Under the pieces are notes generated by a model. That model did no database searches, was not told the origin of the DNA, and worked only from the letters and a program-made list of their open reading frames with translations. This document shows positions 7,369-16,825 of a stretch of DNA of 64,000 bases, in pieces. The position numbers were made by a program, and so were the translations under genes. Every line of letters starts with the position of its first letter. Position 1 is the first letter of the stretch. The DNA is from Mesorhizobium sp. 113-3-3 (GTDB lineage: Bacteria > Pseudomonadota > Alphaproteobacteria > Rhizobiales > Rhizobiaceae). The stretch covers positions 6,266,501 to 6,330,500 of the forward strand of contig NZ_AP023243.1 of the NCBI RefSeq assembly GCF_016756495.1. Direction: 5' to 3'.

Positions 7369-8661
7369 AGCACCATGCCCTATCAATCCCCCATTTCCCC
7401 CGGCCGCTCGTGGTATGAAGACACGGCGGGGCCTAGACCAGAATATCCGGCGCTGGATGGCGACCGAACCTGCGACGTTGTCATCATCGGCGGCGGCTTT
7501 ACCGGTCTGTCGGCCGCAACGCATCTCGCCAAGGCGGGAACCAATGTCGTTTTGATCGAAGCATACCGTTTCGGTGACGGCGCATCGGGCCGCAATGGCG
7601 GCCAGCTCGGCACCGGCCAGCGCGCCTGGGCCGAGGACCTGGAGGCCGAATACGGGCTGTCGCGCGCCAGGGCGCTGTTCGATCTTGCCGAGGAGGCGAA
7701 GGCGCATCTCATCGAATTCGCCGCCGCCAACCAGATCGATATCGACTACATGCCGGGCCAGCTCTCGGTGGCGCACAAGCCGCGCTATGTCGACGACTAC
7801 AAGGCGCATGCCGAGATCATGGCCAGCCGTTTCTCCTATCCGCACATCTCGTTCATGGATGCGAAGGAGACCGCAGAGCGGCTGGGCTCGACCGCCTATT
7901 TCGGCGGCACGCGCGACACCGGCACCGGCCATATCCATCCGATGAAGCTGGTGATCGGCACGGCGCGGGTGGCGGCCCAGGCCGGCGCGCAGCTGTTCGA
8001 AGGTACGCCATCGACGGGCATCGTTTCCACTGGCGGCAAGGTCAGGGTTTCCACGCCAAGAGGCACCGTGACCGCGCAGAAATGCCTGATCGCGGTCAAC
8101 GCCTATGGCGGCACGCTCGAACCGGTGAGTGCCGCGCACATCATGCCGATCGGCTCCTTCATCGGTGCGACCGTACCTTTGGGGACGGATTCGAACGTGC
8201 TGCCCGGCGGCGAGTCGGTCGATGATTCCCGCTTCGTGGTGCGTTATTTCCGCAAATCGAGGGACGGCCGGCTGCTGTTCGGCGGACGCGAGGTCTATGG
8301 CGTCAACGACCCCAAGGACATCCACATCCATATCCGCCGCCAGATCGTGGAGCTCTATCCGGCGCTGAAAGATATCGAGATCACCCATGGCTGGGGCGGC
8401 TATGTCGGCATCACTGTGCCGAGGAAGCCGTTCGTGCGCGAAGTGATGCCGAATGTGATCTCGGCCGGCGGCTATTCCGGCCACGGCGTCATGCTGTCGA
8501 ACTTCTTCGGCAAGCTCTATGCAGAGACCGTTGCCGGCAATCGCGACCGGCTGAAACTGATCGAGGACTTGAAAATTCCGCCATTTCCCGGCGGCCGGCG
8601 TTTCCGCACGCCGCTGCTTTTCCTGGCGCTCAACTGGTTCGCGCTGCGCGACCGGATCTAG
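7366..8661 (+). CDS. puuB: FAD-dependent oxidoreductase, probable gamma-glutamylputrescine oxidase
   Basis: 431 aa. A DAO-type FAD fold starts with VVIIGGGFTGLSAATHLAKAG-like Rossmann motif near residues 38-58 and the GDGASGRNGGQ segment that binds the flavin and is shared by PuuB/OrdL-type oxidases. The C-terminal part has GWGGYVGITVPRKPF and GGYSGHGVMLSN, also typical. PuuB oxidises gamma-glutamylputrescine to the aldehyde. Partner puuA lies upstream across the S23 cassette. The start is odd: ATG 7366 is the last part of the octamer array and has no purine-rich ribosome site; ATG 7375 is an alternative with the same problem. Expression may depend on read-through or coupling from upstream. 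Confidence 0.83.
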   Translation: MSTMPYQSPISPGRSWYEDTAGPRPEYPALDGDRTCDVVIIGGGFTGLSAATHLAKAGTNVVLIEAYRFGDGASGRNGGQLGTGQRAWAEDLEAEYGLSRARALFDLAEEAKAHLIEFAAANQIDIDYMPGQLSVAHKPRYVDDYKAHAEIMASRFSYPHISFMDAKETAERLGSTAYFGGTRDTGTGHIHPMKLVIGTARVAAQAGAQLFEGTPSTGIVSTGGKVRVSTPRGTVTAQKCLIAVNAYGGTLEPVSAAHIMPIGSFIGATVPLGTDSNVLPGGESVDDSRFVVRYFRKSRDGRLLFGGREVYGVNDPKDIHIHIRRQIVELYPALKDIEITHGWGGYVGITVPRKPFVREVMPNVISAGGYSGHGVMLSNFFGKLYAETVAGNRDRLKLIEDLKIPPFPGGRRFRTPLLFLALNWFALRDRI

Positions 8662-9018
8662 GGCATATCGGGGCAAAAATGCCCCCGGTTAGGGGAACTA
8701 TACGGGCCAGAAAGTGAGTCGCATGACCTGTTTCGACGCGACGCGCCTCGTGCTGGATCCAATCGCCATCACGATCTGATGTAATATTGTAATATTCATT
8801 GCCCTGGCGGCACATTGCGGAAATGCCGGTAAAGGCGCAGAATCCGCTATAATGGCGTACTGATGCCACAATCAGGGGCGAAAGGTTCGCGCTTCTGGGC
8901 GACTATTCGGGGATTGCTGCGGGCTTGCCCGTGTTGATTTTTGGGACCGATGCCGATCAGACGCCGGACTTCCGGCAACGATCGAAAGAACATTGGCCCG
9001 CTTATGGAGGTGGCGAGA
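8662..9018. other. Intergenic region after the puuB-like gene
   Basis: 357 bases. A 6-bp-stem hairpin (GGGGCA at 8670-8675, TGCCCC at 8680-8685) lies just after the puuB stop but lacks a T-run, so it is at best a weak terminator. AATATT occurs twice at 8786-8800, an AT-rich patch that may belong to a promoter for the SH3 gene. An open frame with TTG 8941 or ATG 8950 could extend the SH3 gene into this region. Nothing else was recognised. Confidence 0.4.
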
Positions 9019-9888
9019 GTGAGAGAGCCCTTCAGTTTCGGTGTTCCGGAACGTCGGCGCTTTGCCATGCAGTTTGGATACGACATGCGGCCGTCCTTCT
9101 GGCAGGAAGTCCGTTCGAACTCGCATCTGGTGATTGCAGCGGTCGGCACCGCCGCGCTGCTCGGCGTGGCCGCGGTGGCGCTCTGGCTGGCATTGCCAAC
9201 AAGCGAGCGGCAAGCAGCCGCCAGCCAGGAACAGAGCATTCCGACCATTCCGGTGAAAACGACGAAGATCGTGCCTGCCGGAACCACTGTGGCCGCGGCG
9301 ACCGTGCCGCAGCCCGCCCGCAAGTCCGACCAGGTCTCACCGACGACCGTGGCGGCGGTGAAAGCCAACATACAAGCGCTTGCCGCCAATAACCCCCGTT
9401 GGACCGAGGCCCAGCCGAAGCCCGCTTCGGCGGCATCCGATCAGGCGGCCACCCCTGACCAGGCTGAACCGGCGCCGGACAAACCGGCCACCGCCGCGGC
9501 ATTCGCACAATCGGCGACCGATACGGACGCTACTGCCGAACTTGCCAAGGTTGCCGCGCCGGCACCGGCGGCAGGCAGCAGTCCTGATGGAGCGAAGACC
9601 GCCGCCATCCCGCAAGTGCAGCCGCAAGCACCCGAGCAGCAGCCGGCGGCGAGCGATGACGATGGCAGCAACGCCAAGGCCAAGCATCGCAAAGTGGCGG
9701 CGGCCGGCAATGGGCGCATCCTGAGGGCAGTGACCATGCGCAGCGGCCCGAAGAAGAACGCAGCCGCCATCGGCACCGTGCCGGCAAGGACGTCGGTGCA
9801 GGTGATGAACTGCAAGCAATGGTGCCAAATCGTCTACAACGGCAAGACCGGCTGGATCTACAAGAGCTACATCAAGGCCGGCGGCTGA
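9019..9888 (+). CDS. Membrane-anchored bacterial SH3-domain protein
   Basis: 289 aa from GTG 9019, chosen because GGAGG lies 8 bases upstream; in-frame starts at TTG 8941, ATG 8950 and ATG 9004 are possible. A short cytoplasmic N-terminus is followed by one membrane helix (residues about 36-58, LVIAAVGTAALLGVAAVALW), a long Ala/Pro/Gln-rich low-complexity linker (about 60-215), and a C-terminal SH3b domain (VTMRSGPKKNAAAIGTVPA to GKTGWIYKSYI). SH3b domains of this kind bind peptidoglycan or peptides in the periplasm, so a cell-envelope role is likely. It is convergent with an SDR gene. Exact function unknown. Confidence 0.8.
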   Translation: MREPFSFGVPERRRFAMQFGYDMRPSFWQEVRSNSHLVIAAVGTAALLGVAAVALWLALPTSERQAAASQEQSIPTIPVKTTKIVPAGTTVAAATVPQPARKSDQVSPTTVAAVKANIQALAANNPRWTEAQPKPASAASDQAATPDQAEPAPDKPATAAAFAQSATDTDATAELAKVAAPAPAAGSSPDGAKTAAIPQVQPQAPEQQPAASDDDGSNAKAKHRKVAAAGNGRILRAVTMRSGPKKNAAAIGTVPARTSVQVMNCKQWCQIVYNGKTGWIYKSYIKAGG

Positions 9889-9905
9889 TGCCTCTCTGAT
9901 GCGCT

Positions 9906-10667
9906 TCAGATGCAGCGGCCGCCATCGACCTCCAGCGCCACGCCGGTGATGAAGGCGGCTTCATCCGAAGCCAGCCAGAGTGCGGCATTGGCGATGTCGA
10001 GCGGGGTCGAAAGCCGGCCGAGCGGGATCGAGGCGCGGAATGTCTCGCGAATCTGAGGCGTATCAGCGCCCATGAATTTCTCCAGCATGCCGGTTTCGCC
10101 GGCGACCGGGCAGAGGCAGTTGACGCGGATGTTCTTGGGCGCGAGCTCGACCGCCATCGACTTGGTGGCGGTGATCGCCCAACCTTTCGAGGCATTGTAC
10201 CAGGTGAGGCCGGGCCGTGGCCTGAGCCCCGCGGTGGAGGCCGTGGTCAGGATGACGCCGCCGCCTTGCCGCTCCATGATCGGCACCACGGCAAGGGCCG
10301 CGTGATAGATCGCCTTCATGTTGACGGCGGTGATCAGGTCGAAAGTCTCTTCGTCGACCTTGAGCATGTCGCCGTTGCGGTGGGTGTAGCCGGCATTGTT
10401 GACCATGATGTCGATGCGGCCGAAGGCGCTTTTGGCGGCATAGACCATCTCGTCGAATTCGGAGCGCAGCGAGACATCTGTCTGCGTCCAGATCGCCGCC
10501 TCGCCGATCTCGCCGGCAACGCGCTCCGCCCCCTTGGCGTTGAGATCGGCGACAACGACCTTGGCGCCCTCTTCGGCAAAACGCTTGGCCATGCCTTCAC
10601 CGAAGCCCGATGCCGCGCCGGTGATGATGGCGACCTTGTTTTCCAGACGCATGCTTTTCCCGCTCAT
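9906..10667 (-). CDS. SDR-family oxidoreductase (glucose/ribitol-dehydrogenase type)
   Basis: 253 aa. Classical short-chain dehydrogenase: nucleotide motif TGAASGFG near residues 17-24, NNAGYTHRNG near 90, catalytic Ser in TTASTAG, and the YNASK pair (Tyr and Lys) near 158-162, with a C-terminal VDGG close. Asp in VVVADLN after the second strand favours NAD over NADP. Start at ATG 10667; ATG 10652 (MRLENKVAI) is an alternative that begins exactly at the first strand. Substrate cannot be told; the closest functional types are 3-oxoacyl-ACP reductase-like dehydrogenases. It stands alone between the SH3 gene and the zwf operon. Confidence 0.85.
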   Translation of the reverse strand: MSGKSMRLENKVAIITGAASGFGEGMAKRFAEEGAKVVVADLNAKGAERVAGEIGEAAIWTQTDVSLRSEFDEMVYAAKSAFGRIDIMVNNAGYTHRNGDMLKVDEETFDLITAVNMKAIYHAALAVVPIMERQGGGVILTTASTAGLRPRPGLTWYNASKGWAITATKSMAVELAPKNIRVNCLCPVAGETGMLEKFMGADTPQIRETFRASIPLGRLSTPLDIANAALWLASDEAAFITGVALEVDGGRCI

Positions 10668-10949
10668 CGATATCTTCCGGAATCAGGCGGCGGACCGCCA
10701 TGGCCCATGCCGCGACAGACAATTTCTCCCTTAGCTTTCGTCACATTCACGTTCTATGCTGCACCTGCGAAAGCTTCCGGAGTCTTCGTTCACCGACAAG
10801 CCTCCGGCAAGCGCCAGTGTCAAGCGCACATGTGGACCCAATCAATATCCAGCGATTGGTCCTCGATGTGACACCATGGCACTGGAAAATTTAAATCGAT
10901 TAGAATATATCAGCCGCGTACTCGCGACCGGCGTCAAAGCGGACAGACC
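10668..10949. promoter_or_regulatory. Divergent promoter region of the SDR gene and the zwf-pgl-edd operon
   Basis: 282 bases. An AT-rich segment at about 10884-10913 (with TTTAAATCGATTAGAATATA) just upstream of zwf is the best candidate for promoter or operator. No consensus was computed. Confidence 0.35.
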
Positions 10950-12419
10950 ATGACCAGCCAGATCATTCCCGTCGACCCTTTCGACTTCATCATTTTCGGC
11001 GGCACCGGCGACCTGTCGGAACGCAAGCTTCTGCCGTCGCTCTATTATCGCCAGCGCGACCATCAATTCTCCGAGCCGACGCGCATCATCGGCACATCGC
11101 GCTCGAAAATGAGCGACGAGGAATTCCGGGCCTTCGCCAGCCAGGCGATCTCCGATCACGTCAAGCCGGCCGACATCGACGCCAAGGAGCTGAAAACCTT
11201 CCTGGCGCGGCTTTCCTATGTCTCGGCCGATGCGACGAGCGGCGCCGGCTTCGACAAGTTGAAGAAGGCGATCGGCGAGAGCGAGAACATCCGCGCCTTC
11301 TACCTGGCGGTGGCGCCGGCGCTGTTCGGCGATATCTCGCACAAGCTCAAAGAACACAAGCTGATCACGCCGAACTCGCGCATCGTGCTGGAGAAGCCGA
11401 TCGGTCGCGACCTTGCCTCGGCGCGGGCGCTCAACGATCTGGTCGGCGACGACTTCCACGAAAGCCAGATCTTCCGCATCGACCACTATCTCGGCAAGGA
11501 GACGGTGCAGAACCTGATGGCGCTGCGCTTTGCCAATGCGCTCTATGAGCCGCTCTGGAACTCCGCCCATATCGACCACGTACAGATCACGGTCGCCGAG
11601 ACCGTCGGCCTGGAAGACCGCGTCACCTACTACGACAAGGCCGGCGCGCTGCGCGACATGGTGCAGAACCACATGCTGCAGCTGCTCTGCCTCGTCGCCA
11701 TGGAGGCGCCGTCGTCGATGGACGCCGACGCCGTGCGCGACGAGAAGCTGAAAGTGCTGCGGGCGCTGAAACGCATCAACGGCAACGAAGCGCCGAAGCA
11801 CACAGTGCGCGGCCAGTACCGCGCCGGCGCCTCCGCCGGCGGGCCGGTCAAAGGCTATGTCGAGGAGCTCGGCAAGGACAGCAACACCGAGACCTTCGTC
11901 GCCATCAAGGCCGAGATCGGCACCTGGCGCTGGGCGGGCGTGCCGTTCTACCTCAGGACCGGCAAGCGGCTGGCGACCCGGGTTTCGGAAATCGTCATCG
12001 AGTTCAAGCCGATCCCGCATTCGATCTTCGGCGACAGCGCCGGGCCGATCTTCGCCAACCAGCTGGTCATCCGGCTGCAGCCCGACGAAGGCGTCAAGCA
12101 GTTCATCATGATCAAGGATCCAGGTCCGGGCGGCATGCGGCTGCGCCAGATCTCGCTTGACATGAGCTTCGCGCAATCCTTCGACGGCCGCGCGCCGGAC
12201 GCCTATGAACGGCTGATCATGGACGTCATCCGCGGCAACCAGACGCTGTTCATGCGCCGCGACGAGGTCGAGGCGGCGTGGAAATGGATCGACCCGATCC
12301 AGAATGCCTGGGAAGGCGCCAAGCAGGAAGCACAGGGCTATACGGCGGGCACTTGGGGGCCGTCGGCCTCGATAGCACTGATCGAACGTGACGGGCGGAC
12401 ATGGCACGAGAGCAATTGA
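10950..12419 (+). CDS. zwf: Glucose-6-phosphate 1-dehydrogenase
   Basis: 489 aa, normal for the family. It oxidises glucose 6-phosphate to 6-phosphogluconolactone with NAD(P)+, the first step of the Entner-Doudoroff and oxidative pentose phosphate routes. The nucleotide motif GGTGDLS is at residues 17-23 and the active-site signature RIDHYLGKE at 176-184, with the catalytic histidine motif AETVGLEDRVTYYDKAGALR near 215-234. First gene of zwf-pgl-edd; its 3' end overlaps the start of pgl by 19 bases, indicating translational coupling. Confidence 0.97.
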   Translation: MTSQIIPVDPFDFIIFGGTGDLSERKLLPSLYYRQRDHQFSEPTRIIGTSRSKMSDEEFRAFASQAISDHVKPADIDAKELKTFLARLSYVSADATSGAGFDKLKKAIGESENIRAFYLAVAPALFGDISHKLKEHKLITPNSRIVLEKPIGRDLASARALNDLVGDDFHESQIFRIDHYLGKETVQNLMALRFANALYEPLWNSAHIDHVQITVAETVGLEDRVTYYDKAGALRDMVQNHMLQLLCLVAMEAPSSMDADAVRDEKLKVLRALKRINGNEAPKHTVRGQYRAGASAGGPVKGYVEELGKDSNTETFVAIKAEIGTWRWAGVPFYLRTGKRLATRVSEIVIEFKPIPHSIFGDSAGPIFANQLVIRLQPDEGVKQFIMIKDPGPGGMRLRQISLDMSFAQSFDGRAPDAYERLIMDVIRGNQTLFMRRDEVEAAWKWIDPIQNAWEGAKQEAQGYTAGTWGPSASIALIERDGRTWHESN

Positions 12420-13117
12420 ACGGCGCCAGCTACAACTGGAACGCTTTCCCCGACCGGCCGCAACTGGCCGCGGCGCTGGCCGGCCGCGTGGCCGATCGCC
12501 TGGTGAAGGCGATCGCCGAGCGCGGCACGGCGGTGCTCGCCGTCTCCGGCGGCACCACGCCGGCAAAATTCTTCGCTGCCCTCTCAACGGCGCCGATCGC
12601 CTGGGACAAGGTGATCGTGACGCTGGTCGACGAGCGTTTCGTGCCGGCCTCCTCGCCGCGCTCCAATGCCGGGCTGGTGGCCGCCAATCTCTTGCAGAAT
12701 GCGGCCAAAGCCGCGCGCTTCGTGCCGCTCTACCATGAGGCGTCAGGCATCGAGGATGCGGCGGCATCGGACGATGCCGCACTGCGCTCCCTGCCCTGGC
12801 CGCTCGATGTCGTGGTGCTCGGCATGGGGCCGGACGGCCACACCGCCTCGTTCTTTCCCGACGCCGACGATCTGGCCAAGCTGCTCGATCCGGCCTCGGA
12901 CAGGATCATCCTGCCGGTTCACGCGGCCAGTGCGGGCGAGCCGCGGCTGACCCTGACGCTGGCGCGCATCATCGATGCAGGCTTCATCGCGCTGCACATA
13001 GAGGGAGAGGACAAGCGCACCGCCTTCGACGGCGCGGTCGCGACCGGCCCGCGAAAGCCGATCCGTGCCGTGCTCGACGCCGCTCCCAGGCCCGTAGAGG
13101 TTTTCTGGGCGCCTTGA
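12401..13117 (+). CDS. pgl: 6-phosphogluconolactonase
   Basis: 238 aa, DevB/Pgl type. It hydrolyses 6-phosphogluconolactone to 6-phosphogluconate. Conserved [10 protein letters not shown] near residue 49 and [13 protein letters not shown] near 140 are the family's sugar-phosphate-binding motifs; [10 protein letters not shown] is also present. The start ATG 12401 lies within zwf and is followed by the usual N-terminus. The gene is between zwf and edd in the same operon; a 35-bp hairpin separates it from edd. Confidence 0.95.
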   Translation: MAREQLNGASYNWNAFPDRPQLAAALAGRVADRLVKAIAERGTAVLAVSGGTTPAKFFAALSTAPIAWDKVIVTLVDERFVPASSPRSNAGLVAANLLQNAAKAARFVPLYHEASGIEDAAASDDAALRSLPWPLDVVVLGMGPDGHTASFFPDADDLAKLLDPASDRIILPVHAASAGEPRLTLTLARIIDAGFIALHIEGEDKRTAFDGAVATGPRKPIRAVLDAAPRPVEVFWAP

Positions 13118-13130
13118 TTTTATGTTTAGT

Positions 13131-13165
13131 GGTCCCGGCAACGGCGGGAGGATGTTTCCGGGACC
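13131..13165 (+). other. Intercistronic hairpin between pgl and edd
   Basis: Perfect 8-bp arms GGTCCCGG (13131-13138) and CCGGGACC (13158-13165) with a 19-base loop, without a following T-run. It lies upstream of the favoured edd start (ATG 13188) and could mark RNA processing or partial attenuation. Confidence 0.5.
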
Positions 13166-13187
13166 TCGCTTGAAAGGACCGACCGCC

Positions 13188-15011
13188 ATGACCGCAAGAC
13201 GCGACATCGAAGCCATCACGGAACGCATCCGCCAACGTTCGAAGGTGGGCCGCGAGCGCTATCTCGGCCGTATCGCCGAAGCGTCGAACCAGACCGCCAA
13301 CCGGTCGGTGCTGTCCTGCGGCAACCTCGCGCACGGCTTTGCGGTGTGCAGCCCCTCGGAAAAGCTGGCGCTCGGCGGCGACAAGGTGCCCAATCTCGGC
13401 ATCATCACCTCCTACAACGACATGCTGTCGGCGCATCAGCCCTTCGAGACCTACCCTGCCCTGATCAAGGAAGCCGCGCGCGAGGCCGGCGGCATCGCCC
13501 AGGTGGCCGGTGGCGTGCCGGCGATGTGCGACGGCGTCACGCAGGGCCAGCCCGGCATGGAGCTGTCGCTGTTTTCGCGCGACGTGATCGCCATGTCGGC
13601 GGCGATCGGCCTGTCGCATAACATGTTCGACGCCGCCGTTTTTCTCGGCGTTTGCGACAAGATCGTACCGGGACTGGTGATCGCGGCACTCACCTTCGGC
13701 CATCTGCCGGCGGTGTTCATTCCGGCCGGACCGATGACGACCGGCCTGCCCAACGACGAGAAGGCCAAGGTCCGCCAGCTCTATGCCGAGGGCAAGGCGG
13801 GGCGCGCCGAATTGCTGGAAGCCGAGTCCAAATCCTACCATGGGCCGGGCACCTGCACCTTCTACGGCACCGCGAACTCCAACCAGATGCTGATGGAAAT
13901 CATGGGCCTGCACACGCCGGGCGCCTCCTTCGTCAATCCCGGCACGCCGCTGCGTGAGGCCCTGACCCGCGAAGCGACGAAACGCGCACTCGCCATCACC
14001 GCGCTCGGCAATGCCTATACGCCGGTCGGGCGGATGATCGACGAGCGTTCGATCGTCAACGGCGTCGTTGGCCTGCATGCCACCGGCGGCTCTACCAACC
14101 ACACCATCCACCTGATCGCCATGGCGGCGGCAGCCGGCATCGCGCTGACCTGGCAGGACATTTCCGACCTCTCGGAAGCTGTGCCGCTCCTGGCCCGCGT
14201 CTATCCGAACGGGCTTGCCGATGTGAACCATTTCCATGCCGCCGGGGGGCTCGGCTTCCTGATCCGCGAACTGCTCGACGAGGGCGTCCTGCACGAGGAC
14301 GTGCAGACGGTGTGGGGTGAAGGCTTGCGCCCCTATGCGGTTGAGGCCAAGCTCGGCGCCGATGGCTCCGTGGTGCGCGAGGCCTCGCCGCAGGCCAGCG
14401 GCGACGAAAAGGTGCTGGCGCCGTTCCACAAGGCCTTCCAGCCGACAGGCGGCCTGAAGGTGCTGGCCGGCAATCTCGGCCACGCCGTCATCAAGACGTC
14501 CGCCGTCAAGCCGGAACGGCGCATCATCGAGGCGCCGGCCAAGGTGTTCGACAGCCAGCAGGGCCTGAACGAGGCGTTCAAGGCGGGCACACTGACCGGT
14601 GATTTCATCGCCGTCATCCGCTTCCAGGGCCCCAAGGCCAACGGCATGCCGGAATTGCACAAGCTGACCACCGTGCTCGGCATCCTGCAGGACCGCGGCC
14701 AGCGCGTCGCACTGGTCACCGACGGACGCATGTCCGGCGCCTCCGGCAAGGTGCCGGCGGCGATCCATGTGACGCCGGAGGCGGTCGAGGACGGACCGAT
14801 CGCCAGGATCCATGACGGCGACATCATCCGCCTCGACGCCGATGCAGGAACGCTGGAGGTGCTGGTGCCGGGAACCGAATTCGCGCTGCGCCGCACCGCC
14901 GAAGCCGATCTCATCGGCAACGAATTCGGCTTCGGCCGCGAGCTTTTCGCCGGCTTCCGGCAGCTGGTGGGCCGCGCCGACCATGGCGCCAGCGCTTTCG
15001 GGACGGCCTGA
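13188..15011 (+). CDS. edd: Phosphogluconate dehydratase
   Basis: 607 aa from ATG 13188, close to the 603 of E. coli Edd. This start has AAAGGA about 10 bases upstream; the longer frame from 13122 covers a hairpin and adds unconserved residues. Edd converts 6-phosphogluconate to 2-keto-3-deoxy-6-phosphogluconate using an iron-sulfur cluster. IlvD/Edd family features are seen: [64 protein letters not shown] and [13 protein letters not shown], carrying the cluster cysteines. Last gene of zwf-pgl-edd; the KDPG aldolase gene eda is not in the window. Confidence 0.97.
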   Translation: MTARRDIEAITERIRQRSKVGRERYLGRIAEASNQTANRSVLSCGNLAHGFAVCSPSEKLALGGDKVPNLGIITSYNDMLSAHQPFETYPALIKEAAREAGGIAQVAGGVPAMCDGVTQGQPGMELSLFSRDVIAMSAAIGLSHNMFDAAVFLGVCDKIVPGLVIAALTFGHLPAVFIPAGPMTTGLPNDEKAKVRQLYAEGKAGRAELLEAESKSYHGPGTCTFYGTANSNQMLMEIMGLHTPGASFVNPGTPLREALTREATKRALAITALGNAYTPVGRMIDERSIVNGVVGLHATGGSTNHTIHLIAMAAAAGIALTWQDISDLSEAVPLLARVYPNGLADVNHFHAAGGLGFLIRELLDEGVLHEDVQTVWGEGLRPYAVEAKLGADGSVVREASPQASGDEKVLAPFHKAFQPTGGLKVLAGNLGHAVIKTSAVKPERRIIEAPAKVFDSQQGLNEAFKAGTLTGDFIAVIRFQGPKANGMPELHKLTTVLGILQDRGQRVALVTDGRMSGASGKVPAAIHVTPEAVEDGPIARIHDGDIIRLDADAGTLEVLVPGTEFALRRTAEADLIGNEFGFGRELFAGFRQLVGRADHGASAFGTA

Positions 15012-15026
15012 GTTTTCTGGTCAAAT

Positions 15027-15055
15027 AAAAAGGGCGGCCTTGAGCCGCCCTTTTT
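15027..15055. terminator. Bidirectional rho-independent terminator between edd and the vWA gene
   Basis: AAAAAGGGCGGC (15027-15038), loop CTTGA, GCCGCCCTTTTT (15044-15055). The T-run on one side and A-run on the other allow termination of both convergent transcripts. Confidence 0.95.
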
Positions 15056-15071
15056 GCGTGTCCTGCTGGAG

Positions 15072-16742
15072 CTACTCTACCTTGAGCTCGCTCCGCTCGC
15101 CGGCCTTGACCGTGAAAGGCGTTTCCTTGTCGGCCTTGTCGGTGGTGAAATTGGTCACGAGCACGTAGTCGCCCGCCGCCAGCGTGGTCTGCATCTTTTC
15201 CCCGTAGGCGTAGGTGACCTGCTTGCGCTCGCCCTGGATGTTCTTCTTGGCCTCGAAGATCTTGAAGCCGTCCGCGCCCGGCGCGTCGACAGCCAGCACG
15301 CCCGCGTTCAGCGTCACGTTGACATCGGTCATCTGCCCGACCGTCACGCTGAAAGGCTGTTCCGTGGACACGGCCTGCACATCGACGCCCATCACATAGT
15401 CGCCCGGAGGCAGATCGAACTGGCTGTCGGGGCCGTAGGCGTAGGTCACCTGATCTCGGGTGCCGTCGAGCTTCTTGGCGGCCTTGTACACTTTCCAACC
15501 CACATCGGTTTCGGCCTTCTCGCCGCCCTGGGTGTAGAAGGCGTTGGCCTTGGCCTTGCCGACGCCGACGATGATGTCCTTGTCGACGACCTGGCCGGCG
15601 GCAAGCTGCATGGTCTCGCTTGCCTCGCCGGCTCCAAGCTTCACGGTGACCTTGGTCTCGCCGGCCGGAACGACGTACTTGACCTCGCCGTAGTTGCTGT
15701 CCGAGGTGCCGCCGGGATAGGCGATGCTGATCTGCGCATTGCGGTCGACTTCGGCCCCCGGCGCCGGTCGGGCATGGATCGAGAGTTCGGCGGCGTTCAA
15801 ATTGAGTGCGAGTTCGGTTGCCTTGTCCGCCGTCAGCGTGACCTTCTGCTGCGCCTTGGCGGCACCACTCGAGGCGACGACGATATAGTTGCCAGCGGGA
15901 ACGTGGAATTTGACAGCGTTGTAGCCGTCGTTGACATGGTCTCCACCGACACCCTTGGCATCGTCCGGAAAGACTTCATAGTAGACGTCGATCTTCGGTA
16001 CCTCGCCGCCCTCTTTCAAGAATGCCTGGGGAATGAGGTTGTAGTCGACCTCGGCCGCTTTCGGTGCAGGCGCGGGAGCCGGGGCTGGTTCGGGAGCCGG
16101 GGCCGGAGCTGGTGCCGGTGCAGCGACGGTTTCGACCAGCGCTTCCTGCAGCGCCTTCTCGTCGGAGGCCTGGATGTACTTGCCGCCGGTGTTTTCAGCC
16201 AGGCACGCGATCTGCTTGCCCTCGTCGGCCGTCAATCCAAAGCCGACGACGTCGGCGGTGAAGTCGACGCCGGATGCCTCGAGTTCCTTGCCCAGCGCGC
16301 ACGGGTCGCCGCCGCAGGTCTCGAGCCCATCGGTGATGAGGACGACGGTTGCCTTGTCCTCGGTGTATTTCAGCGCTTCGGCCGCCTGCTTGACGGCCGC
16401 CGTCAACGGCGTCTTGCCGAGGAATTTCAGACTGTCGGCGGCATCCGTGATGGCGCTTGCCGAGCCCGCCTGGGGCGGCACGATCAGCTGAATGTCCTCG
16501 CAGCTGCCTTTTTCGCGGTGGCCGTAGGCCATGAAGCCGATCTCATCGTCGGCGGGAACCGATTGAAGCACGGTCCTCAGCGATTCCCTGGCGATTTCGA
16601 GCTTGGGCTTTCCGTCGATCTGCGCCCACATCGAGCCGGAAGCGTCGAGAATGATGATGACCTTGTTTGCGGCAAAGCCGAACGTCGTCATCGACAAAAG
16701 GAGGATCGCCGCAGCGATGCTCCGTGACAATCCCACCATCAA
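15072..16742 (-). CDS. Exported von Willebrand factor type A domain protein
   Basis: 556 aa. Signal peptide in residues 1-24 (hydrophobic [15 protein letters not shown]). A vWA domain follows at about 26-215 with an intact MIDAS metal site: DASGSMW near residue 33, the threonine in [10 protein letters not shown], and DGLET. A Pro/Ala linker of (AP)n type at about 215-240 leads to several related beta-rich units of about 80-100 residues. The last two share QVTYAYG and GDYV motifs, so the tail arose by duplication. Likely periplasmic or surface protein that binds ligands via the metal site; biological role unknown. Located upstream of the terminator shared with edd and downstream of a TPR regulator on the same strand. 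Confidence 0.85.
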   Translation of the reverse strand: MMVGLSRSIAAAILLLSMTTFGFAANKVIIILDASGSMWAQIDGKPKLEIARESLRTVLQSVPADDEIGFMAYGHREKGSCEDIQLIVPPQAGSASAITDAADSLKFLGKTPLTAAVKQAAEALKYTEDKATVVLITDGLETCGGDPCALGKELEASGVDFTADVVGFGLTADEGKQIACLAENTGGKYIQASDEKALQEALVETVAAPAPAPAPAPEPAPAPAPAPKAAEVDYNLIPQAFLKEGGEVPKIDVYYEVFPDDAKGVGGDHVNDGYNAVKFHVPAGNYIVVASSGAAKAQQKVTLTADKATELALNLNAAELSIHARPAPGAEVDRNAQISIAYPGGTSDSNYGEVKYVVPAGETKVTVKLGAGEASETMQLAAGQVVDKDIIVGVGKAKANAFYTQGGEKAETDVGWKVYKAAKKLDGTRDQVTYAYGPDSQFDLPPGDYVMGVDVQAVSTEQPFSVTVGQMTDVNVTLNAGVLAVDAPGADGFKIFEAKKNIQGERKQVTYAYGEKMQTTLAAGDYVLVTNFTTDKADKETPFTVKAGERSELKVE

Positions 16743-16825
16743 AATCTCCTGAGTAGCCGCCCCGCCTGCGACCCAAAACTATTTGAGCGCGTGTCGGGAC
16801 ACAAGCCCGGACGCAGCCATGTGGC

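Noticed and set aside
12984..14984. 666-codon - strand open frame
   Set aside because: Antisense to edd, which is unambiguous; no ribosome site or domain.
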